From: Phoebastria nigripes
Taxonomy: Eukaryota; Chordata; Aves; Procellariiformes; Diomedeidae
Reading direction: 5' to 3'
Assembly (NCBI GenBank): GCA_035582835.1
Contig: JAYKAV010002766.1
Coordinates: 1,163,689-1,227,688, forward strand
DNA: 64,000 nt
The notes beneath the pieces are model-generated. The model worked only from the letters and a program-made list of their open reading frames with translations, did no database searches and had not been told where the DNA came from. Position numbers and translations under genes: made by a program. How positions within the stretch are numbered: position 1 is the first letter of the stretch; each line of letters begins with the position of its first letter. Shown piece by piece: positions 58,041 to 64,000 of this stretch.

Positions 58041-59850
58041 CACAGTCCGTCCTGCGGGGCTGGGGCTTTCATTTTTCTCCCTGGATTAGACTAAGTCCTT
58101 CGACAGGCAGCGAAGCCCTTGAGAGAGGAGGGGCTGGGGGGGACACGCGTGTTGTTAAGCCATATGGATGCTCCNGGTCTCCATCCCTCTCCCTATCCCT
58201 GTGCGCAACGTTTCGTGCTGGGCTGGCATCACTGCGTGAGGCAGCCCGGGGATGGGATTTTTGTGCTGGCGATGGGTCTTGGTTCTGCAAATGGGGGATT
58301 TGGGGTTGGTCTTGGGGTACCTCCTGGATTGCACCGACCCTCTGTGCTCGCCCCGCTCCCGGCACGTGCTGCTGCCGTGGGCATCCTCCATCAGCAGCAG
58401 CGTGACAGAGCAACAGGACCCGCATCCTATTAAAAAAGGGGCTGTAAATATGAAGTTAATGGAGCCTGAAAGCCGGCCGTTTCCTTGATGCGTCTCCCTG
58501 GCTGAAATTTCGGGGCTTGTTTGCGAGCGGCTCNGGGGATTTACAGCTGGGATGGGGGACGGGGACAGGGCTGGAAGGACGCTGCTCGCGGGAGCCCTGG
58601 CTAAGGGGGTTTGGTGGCTGATGGCAGCACGGAGCCGTTTGGTGTCTGCCCTCTGAAAACTTCAGTGAGATCGGAGAGAAACGGGAATAGAAAATATTCT
58701 TGTGAAGGGGAGGCTGGAGAAGGACCCAGCCAGAGGCTCTGCCCTCCGGAGCAGGGGCCACCAAAAAGGGCTCTGCCCGGTGCACCAGGCACCCATGGTG
58801 CTTTCGTGTCCTCGTGGAGTGGCAAGACTTTGGGACCGGCTGGCAAAGAGCCCCTTTTGCCCAATATCTGCTCTCCCCAGTGACCCAGGAGATGCTTGGG
58901 GACGCTGGGGCCATTGCCTGGCAGGGTCAGGGCTCCCCAGGGCACTGGCTGTGCCCGGCAGCCCCAACATCGCCTCTGCGAGCACCTTGTCCATCCATCC
59001 CCAATGATCGGGCCCTTCCCAGGAGCGTGGAGCCGTGTTTTTCCCTCCCTGGAGTCGCTAATCCCCTCCCATTGCTCGGGCAGAGATAATCTCCCTCCAT
59101 CAGCCGAAGCCCGTGGGGCTGCAGCAAGAGCTGCTTTTAAAAGCAACACAAAGAAGCCGGCAATAATTTAGGCGCAATAAGGGCTTTCTGCCGCTTTCCT
59201 CGCACGGTGCCGACCTCCCCTTGCATCCTCGCTTCGTTGAGATGTGGCCGGTAATCGCTGCCTCTCTCCTTGCTCCCGGGCTGTTTTGCAAAGCCGTGTT
59301 TCAAACAAACCCCTCCTGGCCCACGAGGCTCTGCCGGAGCTGGCCGTGCTCCCCGAGCAGGGCTGCGAGTGGAGGGGATGGAAAAGCCCCTGCCCTCCTC
59401 GCCGGAGCCTGGAGAGCCCCTACGGGAGCACTTTTATCCCCTCGATCCCTGCAAGTGTGTTACTCCGTCGGGCAGAGGCAGTCAGCGCAGGGAGGCTGGT
59501 GCTGAGATGAAGAGCAAAGCCGAGATCCCGGGGTGCCTGGCCACTTCTCAGCCTCCCTCTGCTCCAAGGGCATCGCCCTGGGTCTGGCATCACCTGTACC
59601 AGGGTCCAGCATCGCCCACCCTGTCTCCGAGCACNGCTGAGCATTGCAACCAGTGCAAAGCCTTTTCCCCGCGCAGGGTATGGGTGCTCCGGCTGACCCG
59701 GGGTGCCAGGGTTGCTGCCTGCCCTGCTCCAGGAGCAGCCCTGCGCAGGCGCGGATGTGAGCCACCCATCGATGCTCCGCATCCCGCCGGTTCCGGAGCG
59801 GAAGCACCAGGCTGGCTCTCCCGGCACTGCCAGCCCCTCGCCGGTGCCTG
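58041..59850. other. GC-rich intergenic, no gene recognised
   Basis: Overlapping open frames on both strands without domains. Small AT-rich patches lie near 58430-58480 and 59130-59180. I see no exon. Confidence 0.5.
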
Positions 59851-59854
59851 CTGC

Positions 59855-60030
59855 ACGGTTATTGTAATAGCAATTACCGCTCCGGCGCCGACATGCAGAT
59901 CACAGGGGCTTTGATCCGGGGTGTTTTTCTTTTTGCTGCAATTTCACGTTCATTAGCTGCACCATTTACTTACTTAAAACATTGAAAAACACACCAAAAG
60001 CCCTAGTTTTTGTTAAAGGATGGCTTCCCT
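59855..60030. promoter_or_regulatory. Candidate enhancer with TCF-like site
   Basis: Contains GTTATTGTAATAGCAATTAC, GGGGCTTTGATCCGGGG (TCF/LEF-like CTTTGATC), TCACGTTCATTAGCTGCACC and ACTTAAAACATTGAAAAACA. Bounded by GC-rich sequence on both sides. Confidence 0.4.
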
Positions 60031-60139
60031 AAAGGGCCGGGTGATGATACCCTCCTGTGCCCCCCCGAGACGGGGGGCAGAGGGGATGCAAACAGCTCTG
60101 GGCTCATAGCAGAATGGAGCTCTGGTGGTGCGTGATCCC

Positions 60140-60450
60140 TGCTGTCCCCGCGCTTTGGGATGCTCTCATTGATCCCTTAATTAAGGTTCGCAACGAAGAT
60201 GTGAGGATTCAGCAACTGGAGCCATCAGTCCCTAAACAACCCCCAGCTGAACTGAATGGCGTCTCTGCTCCCCCCGTGGGGATCCGGGGGTGGGTGCCCG
60301 AGGCGGGGGCTCGTGCCGCTGCTCACCCGCGTGATCTCCCCTCCACCCGCCGCTGCGGCTGGAAAAGGTTCTTTTAATCAGGGGTAATTTTATGCATCAT
60401 TAATATCAGGCCTGATTATAAGGAATGAAAGTTCAGCTGAGGGGAAGATG
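60140..60450. promoter_or_regulatory. Pair of AT-rich candidate elements
   Basis: The first (60160-60240) holds CATTGATCCCTTAATTAAGG, including the palindrome CCTTAATTAAGG split by context. The second (60365-60450) holds CTTTTAATCAGGGGTAATTT, TATGCATCATTAATATC and the perfect palindrome ATCAGGCCTGAT at 60405-60416. A GC-rich stretch separates them. An open frame of 106 codons spans the first without any recognised family. Confidence 0.4.
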
Positions 60451-60854
60451 AAAGGAGGCAGCGGCCGCCTCTCCCCTCGCCATGGGCTGGGGAGCGGGCA
60501 CGGGGGGTCTCCGGAGGGGTCCCCGGCTGGTGCAGTGCTTTGTGCTCAGCACCTCGGCATCCCTCCTGTCCCCGCGGGCCCTGGGAGGCTGCGTCTGGCC
60601 AAGGTGACAGGACCCAGGAGGACCCCATCCTTTGGGGACCCTTTGGCTGTGGGCGTTCACCGGGAGCTTGGGGACAAAAGGGGTCTCCCAGCGCCAGAGC
60701 AGACGGGGCCAGGGAGAGCAGTGGGATTTCGGGGAGCCCTGTGCAGCCGAGCGCGGCACAGACAGGAGGGATTATCTGCTTTCTTCGTTAATACCGTTTT
60801 ATGCATGTAATGTGCTTTTGTAGCCTCTCCTGCATCAAAGGTATTTCTTTCACA

Positions 60855-61190
60855 GGCGATGCATCAAACACGCCTTGAAACCCCCGTCCCCGGGGCTGCT
60901 CGGCAGAGCCAGCGATGCCCATCGCCCCCGGGCATCCCCCGTCCTCCGCTGGCTTCTGCCCGGGTGGCGAAGGGCGATGGGCAGGATTTGGGGCCGGATG
61001 CTGCGACGGGGCTCAGCCGGACCCCCGGGACCGGTCCGCGGGCGGGGGGGCTTTGGTGGCGGAGGGTGGGGGTTTGGTGGCGGGGGGGGCTGGCGGGAGA
61101 TGCGGCGTCTTTTGGTTTCACCCAGGCATTTCATGTGGCCGCTCCGCTCCCCGGGAGCGAGCACGAGGACGAGCAGGGATGCGGCAGCAC
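60855..61190. other. CpG-rich stretch
   Basis: Dense in CpG with runs of G (GGGCGGGGGGGC) and C. It could be a CpG island serving a distal promoter, but no exon, donor or transcript start can be supported. GC-rich frames cross it on both strands. Confidence 0.3.
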
Positions 61191-61549
61191 CAGTGGGCTG
61201 AGCAAATGGCTCGGGCTCCTTGGAGAAAANCCCCGTTTCTTCCTCCTCTTCCTCACCTTCCCTGGCTTGCTTTCCCTTTGTGTGTGGGTACAGCTGTAAA
61301 TTAGAGCCTCTGTGAAGAAAACAACATCTGTTTACCCTCCTTGGGCATGCGGCTCATAAAGGGAGAAGGAGAAAAAGGTGCCCGTCTGCTGCCCCAATGG
61401 GTTATTTCTTTATCCCCCAGCCGTTCCCGGGCACGGTGGGTCCTCACGGCCGGAGCTCCTCCGGACAAGGCTTCCCCGCTCCGTCCCCTCTGCTCACTTC
61501 AGGAGACAGGGATGGAGAGGGGCAGGTCTCGTTATCCAGGGTGTTGAAG

Positions 61550-61720
61550 GAAAAAAAAAAAAAAAACCAACCCAAGTTTTATTCCTTGAAAAGCGCAGGA
61601 TATAAAATCTAAATGCCAAAAGAACCTTTACTGACGGGGTGTAAATTTATGAGGATTCACCCCAATAAAACTTGACACGAGTCACTGCTGAAAAATGTCT
61701 GCATCCCTTGGGTGTTAATT
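61550..61720. promoter_or_regulatory. AT-rich candidate element
   Basis: After an A run (61551-61566) come GGATATAAAATCTAAATGCC, GGTGTAAATTTATGAGG, CCCCAATAAAACTTGAC and GGGTGTTAATTGTGATCGG. Composition-based call. Confidence 0.35.
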
Positions 61721-61859
61721 GTGATCGGGTGCCGGGCTGGGGAGGGGAAAGGTTTCTGCTGCTGGGATCTCCCGGCGGAGATCGCACGTCCCAGCAAAAC
61801 TGCAAATCCCCCGGCGGGGAAGTGCTGACGAGCACGAAATAAATTACAGCTAATTGGAT

Positions 61860-62095
61860 CAAAACATCTCGGCGGCTTTGTTTCCTCGCTGCCGTTGCCG
61901 CCGAGCCGGGGCGGGAGCCTGAGCGCGGCTTCGGTCCCCAGCTGCCAGGTGGGGGGCATCGGTGGCACGAGGCGGGACGGGGGCTGGCAGCGCCGGCCGT
62001 CTGCGCCCATCCTTGCCACGTGCCGGCAGCCGGTGTGCCCGCTCGGTGCGAGAGCCGTGAGCTGCACAGGCTGCACCGAAATGTCACTTTAGTCA
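61860..62095. other. CpG-rich stretch
   Basis: A CpG-dense segment (for example TTGCCGCCGAGCCGGGGCGG) between two AT-rich islands. It resembles a small CpG island. No exon is recognised, so a promoter is only a possibility. Confidence 0.3.
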
Positions 62096-62199
62096 GGTTG
62101 GCAGCTGCGAACATTAATAAGGTGCATGTTTAATTAAATACCATTTTTCCCCCCCGCCAGCCTCCCCTCCCCATCCCCTTCCCTCGTCCTTTCCCAAGG

Positions 62200-62450
62200 A
62201 AGAGGCTGTGATTGAACACCGCTCTTTAACTGCCAGCCCCGAATTCAGGAGTAAAATATAAAAAGCCCAAAGTTCTCCTTTAATATTAACTGTAATGAGA
62301 TAAACTTAATTGAACATTTTTACGATATCATACTCATTTCCCTTTTTAATTAGGTCCTTCTTCCATAACAACACGAAACCATGTGATTGTGAACTTCCAC
62401 GAGCGGTTCGTTACGGAGAGCACTGAAAACCAGAATTAGCAGGAGGCTTT
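62200..62450. promoter_or_regulatory. Strong AT-rich candidate conserved element
   Basis: Contains GAGTAAAATATAAAAAGCCC, TCTCCTTTAATATTAACTG, GAGATAAACTTAATTGAAC, TTTTTACGATATCATACTC and CCCTTTTTAATTAGGTCC. Homeodomain cores are dense, and the borders with GC-rich DNA are sharp. No coding frame is present. It is among the most enhancer-like pieces in the window. Confidence 0.45.
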
Positions 62451-62634
62451 GGAGACGCTGAAGCTGCTCCTGGTCGGGGAGGCAAAGGGAGGCAGCGATG
62501 CTGCCGTGGGGCGCAGGGGCGAAATCCCGGCGGCCCCGGTGCTCGGGGGGTGGCAGGAGGAGGGAGGCGACACCAGCCCTGGCCGAGTCCCTCGCCCCTT
62601 GCTGCTGGGTGCTCTCCCTTCCCCATCGCCGCTG

Positions 62635-62760
62635 TCTCCCAATCAGGAATTAATTGCACTTAGCAACATAAACAACCTAATAAAATAGAAAAATAAAAAG
62701 AGGATGAAAGATGAGCTACAGCTTTGATGTAATGGCCTGCCAGCTAGGGAGTCGTTGGGA
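62635..62760. promoter_or_regulatory. AT-rich candidate element
   Basis: Contains CAATCAGGAATTAATTGCAC, TTAGCAACATAAACAACC and GCTTTGATGTAATGGCC. AGGAATTAATTGC has a homeodomain dimer look. Composition-based call. Confidence 0.4.
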
Positions 62761-64000
62761 ATTTGTGGCGTTGGGCTGACTGGGGATGGAGGGGCTGCGC
62801 AGCCCCGGGGCAGGACCCCAGATGAGAGGGGGGCTGCGTCCGGCCCCTTCCCGGCACCGTGGGCACGGGGCTGTCCGGAGCATCCCCTCACCCTCACNGC
62901 ACGGTCACACCGGGACCCGCGTGGGCACGGCCACCCCGTTAGCAGCGATGTCAAAGACCATGGTGGGTGAGCACCATCTCCTGCCTGCCCATCCCTGCTG
63001 CAAAAATCCAGGGATTCAGCTTATATTTCCAGGCTGCCCAAGCCGGCATTTCAAAGGATTGACTAAAAGGGCAGGAGATGGCGGCTGGGGAGGGCGGAAA
63101 AGGAGATGTGGGGGGTAACAGCAGAAACGGGCACAGNTCGGGTGCCTGCTGCGGACAGCCAGACTCCTTGCATTTGCTGGGGGTCAGCACCCACGCGCTT
63201 CCCGCGGGAGCTGGGCGGGATGGGTGCCTCNCCGAGCATCCGCAGGCCTGGAATTGGGGCATTGCACAGGTTTGTGCGCAACGTTTGCACCACAGTTGCT
63301 CTGCGGTTGCTTTTCTCCCTCCGGGTTTCGAGCAGGTATTTTGCAGGGGAGAGCACTTAGTGCATTAGCAGCGGCTTCTCCGTGCACGCAGCCAGGCTGT
63401 AATTAATCATTCATACAGCTCTGGGACCCCTGGCATCGTTCAGAGGGAGTAATTACACCTCTCCCGCTCCTCTTCCTCGCCGCTGCGGCCCCGCTCCCCC
63501 AGCCCAGCAAGCGGGGAAGTTTTGACAAGGTGATCAATGAGGTGTGCAGCGCCGGCGGGGGGGAGCGTGCCAAGGGGGGAGGTAATTAGAGCAGAAAAAG
63601 GGGCCTGGAGGAGGGAGCCCTACCTAATGGAGCAGCCGGGTGGCAGGTTGCGGCACGCCAGGAAAAAGGGGAATGAAAGCCGGAACGTGGCCGCGCCGCT
63701 GCTGACCCCTTGCTGAGCTCCCCGTGGAGACCGCGCCGGCTGCCCGAGCTGCTGGTGTGCCGGGCTGGGGGATGCAACTGCGCCGGCTCGTCGTGCCCGT
63801 GCAGGCAGGTTGGGTGGGCTGCCGGCCGGCGTGGGATTTGTGTGGGATGAGGTGCAGGATCACCTGTGGGAAGCACGTGTTTGCTCCCTCCGAGAGGGAG
63901 GTTGGGAGCAGTTTCACTGCAGGGTGATCCCAGTACCACCAGTGCTGGATCTGCCGCCGGCCCCAGAGATGCTCCGGGGTCGCTCTGTTGCGCCGTGGCT
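62761..64000. other. GC-rich end of window with one small AT-rich island
   Basis: GC-rich sequence with overlapping short frames on both strands. A small island at 63390-63460 holds CTGTAATTAATCATTCATAC and GGGAGTAATTACACC. No exon is recognised before the window ends. Confidence 0.45.

Noticed and set aside
1..64000. CRISPR arrays, insertion sequences, operons, riboswitches or integrated viral genes
   Set aside because: The window is vertebrate nuclear DNA with spliced genes; no repeat-spacer arrays, transposase genes or viral reading frames were seen.

Overview
The window looks like a piece of a bird genome, or at least a sauropsid one, probably from a small GC-rich chromosome. I infer this from one compact vertebrate gene, very few interspersed repeats (only decayed MIR-type SINE remnants, no recent LINE, SINE or LTR insertion recognised) and a long GC-rich tail. 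It is draft sequence: there is one 84-base gap at 18333-18416 and many isolated single N calls, none inside a coding exon.

Positions 1 to about 21.7 kb hold a single gene on the + strand, PTP4A2 (PRL-2, a prenylated protein tyrosine phosphatase). The window opens in its CpG-rich promoter and non-coding exon 1. Intron 1 is about 8.3 kb and begins with a degenerate G-rich tandem array. Exon 2 carries a 580-base 5' leader with five upstream AUGs and then the first 32 codons. Four more coding exons complete a 167-residue protein with an intact active site (Asp69, Cys101, Arg107), the redox partner Cys46, a polybasic stretch and a C-terminal CCVQ prenylation box. All splice sites are GT/AG and all phases agree. 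The 3' UTR probably ends shortly after an AATAAA at 21699.

From about 21.7 kb to the end (42 kb) I recognise no coding exon on either strand. The many open frames in this part are explained by GC-rich composition: they overlap on both strands, contain N codons and show no family motif. The stretch from 22 to about 43 kb is mixed-composition intergenic DNA with a few candidate regulatory blocks, including an RFX X-box-like site at 32294. From about 43.8 kb onward the sequence is GC-rich but repeatedly interrupted by AT-rich islands of 50-350 bases carrying homeodomain-type (TAATTA), POU-like and palindromic motifs. This is the usual look of clustered conserved non-coding enhancers. In human the gene order beyond PTP4A2 is SPOCD1 then ADGRB2, both in the same orientation, so this DNA may be the upstream regulatory region of an ADGRB2 orthologue lying outside the window; that is inference. 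Two minisatellites (31-base unit at 46120, 84-base higher-order unit at 50266) also lie here.

The most informative findings are the PTP4A2 leader with its uORF cluster, the G-rich array beside the promoter, and the archipelago of AT-rich candidate enhancers. I saw nothing that qualifies as a wholly new biological system.
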